In this document: positions 44,014 to 53,281 of the stretch, piece by piece | Numbering within the stretch: the stretch's first letter is position 1 | How the letters are laid out: each line of letters starts with the position of its first letter | DNA from: Nocardiopsis sp. YSL2 | GTDB taxonomy: Bacteria; Actinomycetota; Actinomycetes; Streptosporangiales; Streptosporangiaceae | NCBI RefSeq assembly: GCF_030555055.1 | Contig: NZ_JAMOAO010000001.1 | Coordinates: forward strand, 558,001-622,000 | Reading direction: 5' to 3' | DNA: 64,000 nt | Made by a program: the position numbers and the translations under genes | Notes under the pieces: model-generated | The model's input: the letters and a program-made list of their open reading frames with translations, nothing else | What the model was told of the DNA's origin: nothing | Databases searched by the model: none

Positions 44014-45684
44014 CTACTCCTTCGTGGCGCCCGCCGGGACGGCGCCCGGGGCCGCGGCGTGCGGGTGGTTCAGGTCGAACGCGGGGCGCTCGGACCGGAT
44101 CCGCGGCAGCGACGTGAAGTTGTGCCGCGGCGGCGGGCAGGACGTCGCCCACTCCAGGGAGCAGCCGTAGCCCCACGGGTCGTCCACGGTCACCTTCGGT
44201 GCCTTCTTGGCCGTGACGTACATGTTCCAGAAGAACAGCAGAGTCGAGGCGCCGAGCACGAAGGAGGAGACCGAGGAGATCTGGTTCAGCTCGGTGAAGC
44301 CGTCACCGGGCAGGTAGTCGGCGTAGCGGCGGGGGAAGCCCATCGCGCCGAGCCAGTGCTGGACCAGGAAGGTGCCGTGGAAGCCGAGGAACAGCAGCCA
44401 GAAGTGCACCTTGCCCAGCTTCTCGTTGAGCATCTTTCCGGTGAACTTGGGCCACCAGAAGTAGAAGCCCGCGAACATCGCGAACACCACGGTGCCGAAC
44501 ACCACGTAGTGGAAGTGCGCCACCACGAAGTAGGAGTCGGTGACGTGGAAGTCGATCGGAGGGGAGGCCAGCAGCACGCCGGTGAGGCCGCCGAAGAGGA
44601 AGGTCACCAGGAAGCCGATCGTGAACAGCATCGGCGTCTCGAACGAGAGCTGCCCTCGCCACATCGTCCCGATCCAGTTGAAGAACTTCACACCGGTGGG
44701 GACCGCGATGAGGAACGTCATGAAGGAGAAGAAGGGCAGCAGCACCGCGCCGGTCGGGAACATGTGGTGCGCCCACACGGTCACCGACAGGCCGGCGATG
44801 GCGATGGTGGCCGCCACCAGGCTCTTGTAGCCGAAGATCGGCTTGCGGCTGAACACCGGCAGGATCTCGGTCGCGATACCGAAGAACGGCAGGGCGATGA
44901 TGTAGACCTCGGGGTGCCCGAAGAACCAGAACAGGTGCTGCCAGAGGATGGCACCGCCGTGTTCGGCGTTGTAGACCTGCGTGCCCACCATGCGGTCGGC
45001 GCCCAGGGCGATCAGGGCCGCGGTCAGCACCGGGAAGGCGATGAGCACCAGGACACTGGTGAGCATCGTGTTCCAGGAGAAGATCGACATGCGGAACATC
45101 GTCATACCGGGCGCGCGCATGCACAGCCCGGTGGTGATGAAGTTGACCGCACCGAGGATGGTGCCCAGACCGGACACGGCCAGGCCGAGGATCCACAGGT
45201 CGCCGCCCAGGCCCGGCGAGCGGACCGCGTCGGACAGCGGGGTGTAGGCGAACCAGCCGAAGCTGGCGGCGCCGCCCGGGGTCAGGAACCCGGCCACGAC
45301 GATGAGGCTGCCGAACAGGTACAGGTAGTACCCGAACAGGTTGATCCTGGGGAAGGCGACGTCGGGGGCGCCGATGTGCAGCGGCATGATGATGTTCGAG
45401 AACCCGACGAACAGCGGGGTCGCGAACATCAGCAGCATGATGGTGCCGTGCATGGTGAACATCTGGTTGAACTGCTCGTTGGACATGACCTGCATGCCCG
45501 GGAAGAACAGCTCGGCGCGCATGAGCAGCGCCAGGATGCCACCGAAGAGGAAGAACGCGAAGGAGGTGATCAGGTACATGTACCCGATGACCTTGTGGTC
45601 GGTCGACGTCAGCCAGTTGACGATGATCGACCCTTTGGCCGGCGCCTGGGCGCCGCTACGGGGTTCTGTTGCCGTGGTGGTCAT
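44014..45684 (-). CDS. ctaD: Cytochrome c oxidase subunit I
   Basis: 556 residues, twelve helices. Haem a and a3/CuB ligands are in [32 protein letters not shown] and [24 protein letters not shown] shows the covalent His-Tyr pair, so this is a proton-pumping A-type oxidase. It begins directly after the TAA of ctaC, which indicates coupled translation. Takes electrons from QcrC through CtaC. Confidence 0.96.
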   Translation of the reverse strand: MTTTATEPRSGAQAPAKGSIIVNWLTSTDHKVIGYMYLITSFAFFLFGGILALLMRAELFFPGMQVMSNEQFNQMFTMHGTIMLLMFATPLFVGFSNIIMPLHIGAPDVAFPRINLFGYYLYLFGSLIVVAGFLTPGGAASFGWFAYTPLSDAVRSPGLGGDLWILGLAVSGLGTILGAVNFITTGLCMRAPGMTMFRMSIFSWNTMLTSVLVLIAFPVLTAALIALGADRMVGTQVYNAEHGGAILWQHLFWFFGHPEVYIIALPFFGIATEILPVFSRKPIFGYKSLVAATIAIAGLSVTVWAHHMFPTGAVLLPFFSFMTFLIAVPTGVKFFNWIGTMWRGQLSFETPMLFTIGFLVTFLFGGLTGVLLASPPIDFHVTDSYFVVAHFHYVVFGTVVFAMFAGFYFWWPKFTGKMLNEKLGKVHFWLLFLGFHGTFLVQHWLGAMGFPRRYADYLPGDGFTELNQISSVSSFVLGASTLLFFWNMYVTAKKAPKVTVDDPWGYGCSLEWATSCPPPRHNFTSLPRIRSERPAFDLNHPHAAAPGAVPAGATKE

Positions 45685-46668
45685 TTACTCGTCATTCTCC
45701 TCGGCGTCGTCGGCTCCGACGCCCGTGCCCTCGGCATCGGCCTCGGTGCTCTCCGCACCCTCGGCCCCCGTGCCCTCGGCATCGGTGCCCTCGGCTCCGG
45801 TGCCCTCGGACATCTCGGGGTCCTCGGCCGTCTCGGCCGCCTCGGCCTCGGCCTCGACCTGCTGGTCGGCGGCCCACGCCTCGTACTCGTCCTGCGGCAG
45901 GACCTCGACGTTGAACAGCATGCGGGTGTGGTCGACACCGCACAGTTCGGCGCAGCGGCCGACGTACTCGCCCTCGGTGCCCTCGTTGAGCTTCACCTGG
46001 AACGCGTTGTCGCGGCCGGGGATGACGTCCATCTTGAAGCCGAAGGACGGGACCCAGAAGGAGTGGATGACGTCGGGCGAGTGGAGGTCGAAGTGGACCA
46101 CCGCGTTCTCCGGCAGGACGAGCGTGGGCTGCGTCGAGCGGTCGGCGGTGCCGTCGGGGTTGGGCGTGCCCACCTCGGTGAAGAGCGTCTCGCCGCCCTC
46201 CTCCTTGGTGTCGTCGAGGTAGTTGAACTGCCAGGCCCATTGGAAGGCCACGACCTCGACGTGTACGTCGGCGGGCTCCTCGGTCTCGAGGAGGTAGGCC
46301 TGGTCTCGCGCGGTGAAGTAGAACAGCACCGAGATGATGACGATCGGCAGCACGGTGTAGAGCGCTTCGATGGGCAGGTTGTACCGCACCTGGGGCGGCA
46401 GCTGCTCAGAGCGCTTGCGGTGGAAGATGATCGTCCAGATCATCAGCCCCCACACGAGAATGCCGACCGCGAACGCCGCCACCCATGAACCCTGCCAGAG
46501 CGAGAGAACACGCTCGGCCTGCTCGGTGATCGGCTCCGGCATGCCCAAACGAGTGAGCTCGTTCGACGCGCAGCCGGTCGCGGCCAGCCCCAACACGGCG
46601 AGCGCGGCGCCGCGTGGTGCCCATCGGCGCGTGTTGGAACGCCGATTTTCTTGGCGGGTCGGACTCAC
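45685..46668 (-). CDS. ctaC: Cytochrome c oxidase subunit II
   Basis: 327-residue lipoprotein: lipobox LAATGC (C33), two helices (about 60-82 and 102-119), then the CuA domain with H202 and CAELCGVDHTRM (C239, C243, H247, M250). After the CuA domain an acidic tail (271-327) holds repeats of AEGTGAEGTDAEG; its DNA is an imperfect 15-bp tandem repeat. The GTG at 46668 lies 7 nt behind GGAAGG; a longer frame upstream is not supported. A hairpin CCCGTGGA/TCCACGGG sits in the 70-nt leader. Confidence 0.93.
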   Translation of the reverse strand: MSPTRQENRRSNTRRWAPRGAALAVLGLAATGCASNELTRLGMPEPITEQAERVLSLWQGSWVAAFAVGILVWGLMIWTIIFHRKRSEQLPPQVRYNLPIEALYTVLPIVIISVLFYFTARDQAYLLETEEPADVHVEVVAFQWAWQFNYLDDTKEEGGETLFTEVGTPNPDGTADRSTQPTLVLPENAVVHFDLHSPDVIHSFWVPSFGFKMDVIPGRDNAFQVKLNEGTEGEYVGRCAELCGVDHTRMLFNVEVLPQDEYEAWAADQQVEAEAEAAETAEDPEMSEGTGAEGTDAEGTGAEGAESTEADAEGTGVGADDAEENDE

Positions 46669-47079
46669 GGATTGCCTTCCCAGCGGTGAAGCCCGTGGAT
46701 CCTCCACGGGCGGCCTAAGTATCCAAAGCTTGTCAGGGGGAAACATTATCGCGAACCGCCCAGCGTCCCGTTCATGGGCTTGCCTGGTCAGCGTGTTGCC
46801 GACCGAGCCCGTGCACGGCCCGCGGCGGCGCGCGGAGCCGGGCCCGTCGCCCCGCGGAGGCGGGACCTCCCGGCTGGCTACGTGGCGCGGCCCGGCGTAC
46901 CCCCCGGGCCCCCGGCCGTGGGCCGTGTCGGTCTCCGCCTGCGGCTGAGGTGGACACGGTTCGCGGCGCGAGGCCATTGCGAGCGTATCGCTGTGTTTAC
47001 GACGCCCTTAACCGGGTTCGCCTTAAGGGGAGGCGCAGGTCAAGATTGGGCTACGGCGACGACGACACAGGGGGTGCGC
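46669..47079. other. Divergent region between ctaC and the tusA-like gene
   Basis: 411 bp. Minus-strand GATAAT at 46745-46750 is the likely -10 of ctaC, with a leader hairpin at 46692-46710. The remaining 300 bp hold no recognisable gene. Confidence 0.5.
46745..46750 (-). promoter_or_regulatory. -10 hexamer of the ctaCDF operon (GATAAT)
   Basis: GATAAT on the minus strand, one base off the consensus, 77 nt before the ctaC GTG. Confidence 0.5.
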
Positions 47080-47328
47080 ATGCCTGAGCACGCGTCCGGC
47101 GGGCCTTTGGTGACGGTGGAGGCGGTGGGCCGCAAGTGCCCGCTGCCGATCATCATGCTGTCCCAGCGGCTGCACGAGGTGCCCATCGGGGCGGTCATCG
47201 CGGTCACCGCGGACGATCCGGCCGCACGAGCCGACATCCCGGCGTGGTGCCGGATGAAGATGCACGAGTTCCTCGTGGAGGAGCCGCTGGCGCGGGGTAG
47301 CGCTTTTCACATCCGCCGGAAGTACTGA
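47080..47328 (+). CDS. TusA-family sulfur-carrier protein
   Basis: 82 residues with the TusA/SirA signature GRKCPLPIIMLSQRLHEVPIG (active cysteine in CPLP) and a second CPxx-free half ending MHEFLVEEPLARGSAFHIRRKY. TusA proteins relay persulfide sulfur for tRNA thiolation, molybdopterin or thiamine. No cysteine desulfurase or partner is adjacent. ThiI in this window lacks its rhodanese domain, so a relay of this kind would be useful, but that link is speculation. Confidence 0.85.
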   Translation: MPEHASGGPLVTVEAVGRKCPLPIIMLSQRLHEVPIGAVIAVTADDPAARADIPAWCRMKMHEFLVEEPLARGSAFHIRRKY

Positions 47329-47435
47329 TCCGGGCGGGGCGGACGGCTCCCCCGACCCGTTCCGCATTCCGGTTCCGGTGCCATAACGATTCGGCAGGGA
47401 CCGATACCGGGGCTCGGGGGCGGCCCCGGACACGG

Positions 47436-47470
47436 CGAAGGCCGCACGGACGGTGTCCGTGCGGCCTTCG
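47436..47470. terminator. Bidirectional terminator between tusA-like gene and rpsD
   Basis: Perfect 16-bp stem CGAAGGCCGCACGGAC with a GGT loop. Confidence 0.8.
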
Positions 47471-47502
47471 CGCGTCGGTGCTCCGCGGAGCCCGCGCGGT
47501 TC

Positions 47503-48114
47503 CTAGCGAGCGTAGAACTCGACGACGAGCTGCTCGTCGAAGGGCACGGGGATCTGCTCGCGCTTGGGGCGGTCGGTGACCGCGATGCGCAGGTCCTTGT
47601 GGCTGACGGCGAGGAAGCCGGCGATCTTGTCGTCGGCGTGCACGCCCTCGGCGGCCTCGACGAACGGGACCATGGAGCGGGACTTCTCCCGCACGCTGAT
47701 GATCTGGCCCGGCTTGACCTGGTACGACGGGATGTCGACCTTCTTGCCGTCCACGGTGATGTGGCCGTGGTTGATGAACTGGCGGGCGGCGTAGATCGAG
47801 GCGGCCAGACCGGCGCGCAGCACGACCGTGGCCAGGCGCAGCTCCAGCTCGGCGAGCATCTCCTCACCGGTGCGGCCGGAACGCTTCTTGGCGTTCTCGT
47901 AGATGCGCAGCAGCTGCTTCTCGGTCAGGTCGTAGTACCAGCGGACCTTCTGCTTCTCCGACTGACGGACGGCGAAGTCGCTGCTGTTGCGACGGACGCG
48001 GCGGCCGTGCTCGCCGGGCGGGTACGGACGCTTCTCGAAGTAGCTGACCGCCTTACGGGTCAGCGGAGTGCCGGCGCGCCGGGACAACCGCACCTTCGGT
48101 CCGGTGTAGCGCAT
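47503..48114 (-). CDS. rpsD: 30S ribosomal protein S4
   Basis: 203 residues: S4 N-terminal region ([37 protein letters not shown]) and S4 RNA-binding domain ([41 protein letters not shown], shown here in part). There are no cysteines, so it is of the zinc-free kind. It stands alone rather than in the alpha operon, like the Streptomyces rpsD of the same type. The ATG at 48114 gives MRYTGPK as in relatives. An iron-box-like dyad lies 32 nt upstream. Confidence 0.93.
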   Translation of the reverse strand: MRYTGPKVRLSRRAGTPLTRKAVSYFEKRPYPPGEHGRRVRRNSSDFAVRQSEKQKVRWYYDLTEKQLLRIYENAKKRSGRTGEEMLAELELRLATVVLRAGLAASIYAARQFINHGHITVDGKKVDIPSYQVKPGQIISVREKSRSMVPFVEAAEGVHADDKIAGFLAVSHKDLRIAVTDRPKREQIPVPFDEQLVVEFYAR

Positions 48115-48450
48115 GCAATGTCCTTTCAGGGTCAATCAGGGAATCCCAGGTAAGGCTTGCCTAAATCTGGGAGGCGCTCACGGCGCCCGAGTCCCCGCGC
48201 GCGCGGGACGCGTGCTCAGGAACGGGTTCCCCACCGTCGCGGCGACCCGGCGCGGACGGCTTGGGCTAGGAAGACCGGCACGCGTTTCAGCGCACCGGCC
48301 GGCACGGGGCACCCGTGCTGGTCGGCCGGGGCCGACCCTTCGGGGCGCGGCCCGGCGGAATCCACCGGGTCGTGCGGGTCGCGGCTTACTACTCTACGGG
48401 TTCGCCGGGACCGCCCGGACCAGGAGCACCCGGCCCGGGCGGGTGCGCGC
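48115..48450. other. Region between rpsD and adenosine kinase gene
   Basis: 336 bp with the iron-box-like dyad near rpsD and several GC hairpins. The adenosine kinase gene ends here. No further gene seen. Confidence 0.4.
48146..48164 (-). promoter_or_regulatory. Iron-box-like dyad upstream of rpsD
   Basis: TTAGGCAAGCCTTACCTGG on the minus strand agrees with the DtxR/IdeR/DmdR consensus TTAGGTTAGGCTNACCTAA at 14 of 19 positions and keeps the 9-1-9 symmetry (AGGCAAG-C-CTTACCT). Confidence 0.35.
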
Positions 48451-49422
48451 TCACAGGAAGGAGCGGACCTCGTCGGCGGCCTCGGTGCCGTAGGAGCGCT
48501 CCAGGCGCTCCAACAGGCCCGCGGCGGTCAGCCGGTACTCCTGCGGCCCGTCGACCTCCAGGCAGTGCACCGCGGTGGCGTTGCCGACCTGGGCGCCCCG
48601 CTCCAGGGACAGGCCCCATGCGTGGGCGGCCAGGAAGCCGGCACGGAAGGCGTCACCCATGCCGGTGGGGTCGACGAGGTCGCCGACCTGGGCCGCGGGC
48701 ACGTGCACGGACGGCTCGCCCCGCCGGTCGATGCGGGCGCCCTTGGCGCCCAGAGTGGTGACGCGGGTGCCGACCCTGGCGAGGATCTCGGCGTCGCTCC
48801 AGCCGGTCTTCTGCTCCGCCAGCGCCTTCTCGTACTCGTTGCCGAACAGGAAGGCGGCCCCCTCGATGAGGGTGCGCACCGCGTCGCCGTCCATCCGGGC
48901 GAGCTGCTGGGAGGGGTCGGCGGCGAAGGGGATGGTGCGGGTCCGGCACTCCTGGCTGTGGCGGACCATGGCGTCGGGGTCGTCCGCGCCGATGAGGACG
49001 AGGTCGAGGCCGCCGAGGCGGTCGGCGATCGGCTTGAGCTCGATGTTGCGGGCCTCGGCCATGGCGCCGGCGTAGAAGGACGCGATCTGGTTCTGGTCGC
49101 GGTCGGTGGTGCAGATGAAGCGCGCGGTGTGGCGCAGCTCGGAGATGTAGACGGACAGGGTGTCGACACCGTGGCGGTCCAGCCAGGCCCGGTAGTCCTC
49201 GAAGTCGGCGCCGGCCGCACCCACCAGGACCGGGTCGAGGCCGAAGGCGCCCATCCCGAAGCAGATGTTGGCGGCGACGCCGCCGCGGCGCACGTCCAGC
49301 TCGTCGATGAGGAAGGAGAGGGACAACTGCTGGATCTGGTCCGGGATGATCTGTTCCGCGAACCGACCCTCGAAGGACATCAGGTGGTCGGTGGCGATGG
49401 ATCCGGCAACCGCGATACGCAC
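48451..49422 (-). CDS. adoK: Adenosine kinase (PfkB family)
   Basis: Phosphorylates adenosine to AMP. 323 residues with the N-terminal VAGSIATDHLMSFEGRFAEQ, GGVAANICFGMGAFG, AADPSQQLARM and the catalytic anion-hole motif DPTGMGDAFRAGF. It matches the M. tuberculosis AdoK (Rv2202c) in nearly every one of these blocks, and that enzyme is structurally closer to ribokinase than to eukaryotic adenosine kinase. GTG at 49422; AAGGAG is 13 nt upstream, rather far. Position after the cta genes is conserved. Confidence 0.9.
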   Translation of the reverse strand: MRIAVAGSIATDHLMSFEGRFAEQIIPDQIQQLSLSFLIDELDVRRGGVAANICFGMGAFGLDPVLVGAAGADFEDYRAWLDRHGVDTLSVYISELRHTARFICTTDRDQNQIASFYAGAMAEARNIELKPIADRLGGLDLVLIGADDPDAMVRHSQECRTRTIPFAADPSQQLARMDGDAVRTLIEGAAFLFGNEYEKALAEQKTGWSDAEILARVGTRVTTLGAKGARIDRRGEPSVHVPAAQVGDLVDPTGMGDAFRAGFLAAHAWGLSLERGAQVGNATAVHCLEVDGPQEYRLTAAGLLERLERSYGTEAADEVRSFL

Positions 49423-49603
49423 GGGACGTGGGCTCCTTGGTCGGGAGTTGTCGGTCGTGGACGACCGGACGGCGGTCGGGCGGCACTCGACCCCCGACAT
49501 GACCGCCTCAGCGTACCCAGTACACCGCGCCCTCACGCGTGCGGAGGACGACGAAGGGGAGGGCGGACGGATCCGCCCTCCCCGGGTTCTGCTTCCGGGA
49601 CCC

Positions 49604-49951
49604 CTAGTTGAAGGAGTCGCCGCAGGCGCAGGAGCCGGTGGCGTTGGGGTTGTCGATCGTGAAGCCCTGCTTCTCGATGGTGTCGACGAAGTCGATCGTG
49701 GCACCGACGAGGTAGGGGGAGCTCATCCTGTCGGTGACGACCTCCACACCGCCGAAGTCGGTGACGACGTCGCCGTCGAGGTCGCGCTCGTCGAAGTAGA
49801 GCTGGTAGCGCAGACCTGAGCAACCACCCGGCTGAACGGCCACCCGAAGACGCAGGTCGTCGCGTCCCTCCTGCTCCAGGAGCGCCCTGACCTTGCCGGA
49901 CGCCTCGTCGGTGAGGATGATCCCCTCGGTGGTCTCGCTCTGAACCGTCAT
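49604..49951 (-). CDS. erpA: A-type Fe-S cluster carrier (HesB/ErpA)
   Basis: 115 residues with the three conserved cysteines: GGCSGLRYQLYFDE and SCACGDSFN at the C-terminus. A-type carriers deliver Fe-S clusters to apo-proteins; the window's QcrA and nuclease would be clients of such a system. GAGGAG precedes the ATG. Corresponds to Rv2204c. Confidence 0.93.
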   Translation of the reverse strand: MTVQSETTEGIILTDEASGKVRALLEQEGRDDLRLRVAVQPGGCSGLRYQLYFDERDLDGDVVTDFGGVEVVTDRMSSPYLVGATIDFVDTIEKQGFTIDNPNATGSCACGDSFN

Positions 49952-50066
49952 GTTGTCAAGCTCCTCTTGAAAGGGGTTGCGGCCGCCTGGCGACCCCCGG
50001 TCGCGTAGCGGACCGTCCCGCGGGTGGCGGTGCGGTCCTCCTCAACCGGGGTCAACGCCCGGGCTT

Positions 50067-50087
50067 CGCACGGCATTCCGCCGTGCG
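50067..50087 (-). terminator. Hairpin downstream of pspAB
   Basis: 8-bp stem CGCACGGC/GCCGTGCG with a 5-nt loop, 140 nt beyond the pspAB stop on the minus strand. Confidence 0.4.
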
Positions 50088-50226
50088 GCCGCCGTGTTCT
50101 CCCTGTGTCCGTGGCCCCAGGTGCGGTTGGAGCCGGCGGAGCACTCGTGTGCTCGTGTCCACCAGGGTAGTGTCGACGGCTCCACGATGCCATGCCCGAG
50201 CGACCCCTGTGCACGCCGCCCGCCGG

Positions 50227-50841
50227 TCAGGCGGAGGGGTCGAGTCCGGGAGCGCCGTAGACGGGGAACCAGCGCGACCGGTCCTTCTCCATCGGCAGGT
50301 CGTCACCGATCGCCGCCTCCACCTGGAGTTCCAGCGCGTTGTCGCGCCGCTGTCCACCGGCCGGGGCGAAGGGGTAGAAGGTGCCGCGCTTGTAGAGGTA
50401 CACCAGTCCCAGCCGCCGCCCTCCGCCCTCGTCGGAGAAGCCGAGCAGGGAGCACAGCAGGGAGGGCCCGTAGCCGTTGGCCTCCAGCGTCGAGTTGACC
50501 GCGTGCAGGTCGGTGACGAGGCCGGAGACGTCGGCGTCTGTGACCTCCCCCTCCCCCGGCGTGGCCTGGTGCGAGCGCACGACCAGCCATGAGTAGCCGT
50601 AGTCGTCGGTGACCTGCCTGACCGGCGGCCCGTCGTCGGCGTCCAGCAGGGCGGTCACGTCCCGCTGAAGGTCGGCGAAGGCCGCGCCCTCGGCCGCGCG
50701 GTAGGCCACCGAGGCCGTGCCGGTGGGCCTCAGGCCCACCGACGCCCGCAGGGTCAGTGCCGCGGAGGGGAGCGCGAACAGGGCGTCCAGGTCGGGTCGG
50801 GCCGGTGCGGACCGGCCCAGCAGGGCGCGCCAGAAGCTCAT
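50227..50841 (-). CDS. PspA-associated protein PspAB
   Basis: 204 residues starting MSFWRALLGRSAPARPDLDALFALPSAA split over the PspAB start motif, with YSWLVVRSHQ, DLHAVNSTLEANGYGPSLLCSLLGF and VYLYKRGTFYPFAPAGGQRRDN. These blocks mark the PspAB family found beside HtpX and PspA in Actinobacteria and archaea. No enzymatic motif. It lies 39 nt behind htpX and is co-directional with htpX, pspAA and pspA. Confidence 0.82.
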   Translation of the reverse strand: MSFWRALLGRSAPARPDLDALFALPSAALTLRASVGLRPTGTASVAYRAAEGAAFADLQRDVTALLDADDGPPVRQVTDDYGYSWLVVRSHQATPGEGEVTDADVSGLVTDLHAVNSTLEANGYGPSLLCSLLGFSDEGGGRRLGLVYLYKRGTFYPFAPAGGQRRDNALELQVEAAIGDDLPMEKDRSRWFPVYGAPGLDPSA

Positions 50842-50880
50842 CGTGGTTGCCTCGTTCCCAGATCGGCGGTGGCGTGGCGG

Positions 50881-51807
50881 TCAGCTGCCCTGACCGAGTT
50901 GGCGGGAGATGTCGGAGAGCTGGGCCAGGCGCTGGTCCACCGGCGGGTGCGTGGCGATCAGCTGGCTGACGCTGAAGCCCTTGCGCGAGGACGCGGGGGC
51001 GAAGAAGAAGGCGTTGAACGGCTCCGCCTGGCGCAGGTCCCGGGTGGGGATGCGCGCCATGTCGCCGGTGATCTTGCTCAGGGCGCTGCCCAGCGTGGAG
51101 GGGCGGCCGGTCAGGTAGGCGGCGGCGCGGTCGGCCGACAGCTCCCGGTAGCGCGACAGCGCCCGGATGAGCAGGAAGCTCAGGGCCCAGGCGATGGCGC
51201 TGACCAGGACGACCAGCAGCGCGACGACCGCGGGCGCGGGACCGCCGTTGTTGCTGCGGCCCCCGGCGGCGCCGCTGAACGCGGCGAAGCGCAGTCCCGC
51301 CTGGGTGAGGAAGCCGGCGACGATGCCGAGGAAGCCGGCGATGGTCATCACCATCACGTCGCGGTGGGCGATGTGGGAGAGCTCGTGCGCCAGGACCGCC
51401 TCCAGTTCCGGGCCGTCCAGACGGCGCAGCAGGCCGGAGGTCACGCAGATGACCGCGGACTTCTCGCTGTGCCCGGTGGCGAAGGCGTTGGGAACGTCGG
51501 AGTCGGCGATGCCGACCCGGGGTTTGGGCATGTCCGCCATCGCGCACAGCCGGTCGACGAGCGCGTGCAGATCGGGTGCCTGCTCCGGCGAGACCTCGCG
51601 CGCGCCCATGGAGAACATGGCGATCTTGTCCGAGGCGAAGTAGGAGAAGAGGGCGAAGGCGCCCACGATGACCATGACGAGCCAGATGTTCAGGCCCGCC
51701 AGGACCAGCCCCACGATGAAGGCGACGTAGACCAGCGCCAGCAGCGCCATGGTCATCACCATCCGGGCGGTGAGGCCGCCGTCCGGTCGAAACTTCGAAC
51801 CCGCCAT
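50881..51807 (-). CDS. htpX: Membrane zinc metalloprotease HtpX
   Basis: 308-residue M48 protease for quality control of membrane proteins. Two N-terminal helices, the zinc site AHELSHIAH (HExxH) with the third ligand in RYRELSADRAAAYLTG (Glu), and two further helices between. GAGGAG 6 nt before the ATG at 51807. Located between PspAA and PspAB, which supports a joint membrane-stress role. Confidence 0.93.
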   Translation of the reverse strand: MAGSKFRPDGGLTARMVMTMALLALVYVAFIVGLVLAGLNIWLVMVIVGAFALFSYFASDKIAMFSMGAREVSPEQAPDLHALVDRLCAMADMPKPRVGIADSDVPNAFATGHSEKSAVICVTSGLLRRLDGPELEAVLAHELSHIAHRDVMVMTIAGFLGIVAGFLTQAGLRFAAFSGAAGGRSNNGGPAPAVVALLVVLVSAIAWALSFLLIRALSRYRELSADRAAAYLTGRPSTLGSALSKITGDMARIPTRDLRQAEPFNAFFFAPASSRKGFSVSQLIATHPPVDQRLAQLSDISRQLGQGS

Positions 51808-51963
51808 TGCGACTCCTCTGCGATGAGTGATTCGGAGTCTAGTTCGACCAGGTGAGAGAAGGGTTAAGGCCGTACTCCCGGCGTGCTGGAGGGCCCCGGG
51901 GACACGGGGACACGGGCGCGTCGCGGTGCCGCGACGGCGGGCACCGGTCCCCCACACGAGGAA

Positions 51964-52000
51964 GCCGCGGCCGCCGTGACGTCGTCACGGCGGCCGCGGC
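51964..52000 (-). terminator. Terminator after pspAA
   Basis: Perfect 17-bp stem (GCCGCGGCCGCCGTGAC) with a GTC loop, 116 nt after the pspAA stop; separates the pspA-pspAA unit from htpX-pspAB. The rest of the 308-bp gap 51808-52115 shows nothing else. Confidence 0.75.
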
Positions 52001-52115
52001 ACCAAAGTACGCGCACGCGGTCGGCGGGCGGGGTCCCGGTCGGCCGTGGCCCGGCCGGAGGTCCTGGCCCGCGCGGTCACCGGACCCACCTGGACGGTGG
52101 TGGAGGGTCCGGTCG

Positions 52116-52394
52116 CTAGCCCGGGATCAGACCGTCGTCCTGCAGCATCTCCCGCACATCGGCCATGCTGGCCTCGGCGTGCGGAAGGATGAAGTCCGAC
52201 GGCTCCAGGGCGTCGTCCGGCAGCGGGCTGCCGTCCGCACGCACCCGCTCGAGCAGCCGGTGCAGGGCTTCGCGGAACGTCTCCTCGTTGGCCGAGTCGA
52301 GCGCCGCCTCCAGCGCGGCGTCGAACTCGTTGAGGACGCCCAGGTCGGCGTCGGTCAGGTCCAGTTGGCCCTCACCCAAGATACGGACGATCAT
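52116..52394 (-). CDS. PspA-associated protein PspAA
   Basis: 92 residues: MIVRILGEGQLDLTDADLGVLNEFD and a helical C-terminal part with LPHAEASMADVREMLQDDGLIPG. This is the PspAA family that accompanies PspA in Actinobacteria and archaea. It overlaps the pspA stop in ATGA, so the two are translated together, presumably in fixed ratio. Confidence 0.88.
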   Translation of the reverse strand: MIVRILGEGQLDLTDADLGVLNEFDAALEAALDSANEETFREALHRLLERVRADGSPLPDDALEPSDFILPHAEASMADVREMLQDDGLIPG

Positions 52395-53164
52395 GCGCCC
52401 TCCCGGTTCCCGGTGCTGCCGGCGCCGTTCCCGCCCTCGATCTGGGGGGCGGCACTGCCGCTGCCGCCGCCGAGCTCCATCTTCATGCGCTCGAGCTCGG
52501 CCTCGACTCCGGTCGTGCTGGCCATGCGGTCCAGCTCGCCCTGGATGTCGTCCTTGGCCGTGCCGGTGACGTCGTCGAGCGCCCCGGAGGCGAGCAGCTC
52601 GTCGACGGCGCCCGCGCGGGCCTGCATCTCGGCGGTCTTGTCCTCGGCGCGCTGCACGGCCATGCCGACATCACCCATCTCCTCGGAGATGCCGGAGAAG
52701 GCCTCGCTGATCTGCGTCTGGGCCTGGGCCGCGGTGTAGGTCGCCTTGATCGTCTCCTTGCGGGTACGGAAGGCGTCGACCTTGGCCTGCAGCCGCTGGG
52801 CGGCCGTGGTGAGCTTCTGCTCCTCGTTCTGGAGGTTGGCGTGCTGCTCGCGCAGGCCCTCGATCTGCGTGGCCAGACCGGACCTGCGGGTGAGGGCCTC
52901 GCGGGCGAGGTCCTCACGTCCCTGGGTCAGGGCCGCCCGGCCCTGGTTCTCCAGCTTGCCGGACTGCTGTTCGAGCTGCTGGATCTGCAGCTCGACGCGC
53001 TTGCGCGAGGTCGCGACGTCCGCCACCCCGCGACGGACCTTCTGGAGGAGTTCGAGTTGTTTCTGGTACGAGTAGTCGAGGGTCTCCCTGGGGTCCTCGA
53101 CGGAGTCCAACGCCTTGTTGGCCTTGGACTTGAAGATCATCGAAAGTCGCTGAAACACGCTCAT
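52391..53164 (-). CDS. pspA: Phage shock protein A / IM30 family
   Basis: 257-residue coiled-coil ESCRT-III-like membrane-remodelling protein. Starts MSVFQRLSMIFKSKANKALD, continues with the long helices rich in Gln/Glu/Arg (LLQKVRRGVADVATSRKRVE, RQAEDKTAE-type), and ends in a Gly/Ser tail. It responds to envelope stress. In Actinobacteria it is usually paired with ClgR and Rv2743c-like proteins; neither is here, and the partners are PspAA, HtpX and PspAB instead. Confidence 0.93.
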   Translation of the reverse strand: MSVFQRLSMIFKSKANKALDSVEDPRETLDYSYQKQLELLQKVRRGVADVATSRKRVELQIQQLEQQSGKLENQGRAALTQGREDLAREALTRRSGLATQIEGLREQHANLQNEEQKLTTAAQRLQAKVDAFRTRKETIKATYTAAQAQTQISEAFSGISEEMGDVGMAVQRAEDKTAEMQARAGAVDELLASGALDDVTGTAKDDIQGELDRMASTTGVEAELERMKMELGGGSGSAAPQIEGGNGAGSTGNREGA

Positions 53165-53269
53165 CGGCGTGGCCGTCCCCTTCTCGCTGCGTACATCGGC
53201 TGTTCCCAGCGGGCGCTTCGCCCAACCCTACGCGCTCTGGCCCACGGTCGCCATAAAGCTGTGACCGGC

Positions 53270-53275
53270 TACCCT
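53270..53275 (+). promoter_or_regulatory. Leaderless-type -10 hexamer of the DUF3043 gene (TACCCT)
   Basis: TACCCT, 6-nt spacer, GTG at 53282. Confidence 0.5.
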
Positions 53276-53281
53276 GAGGGT

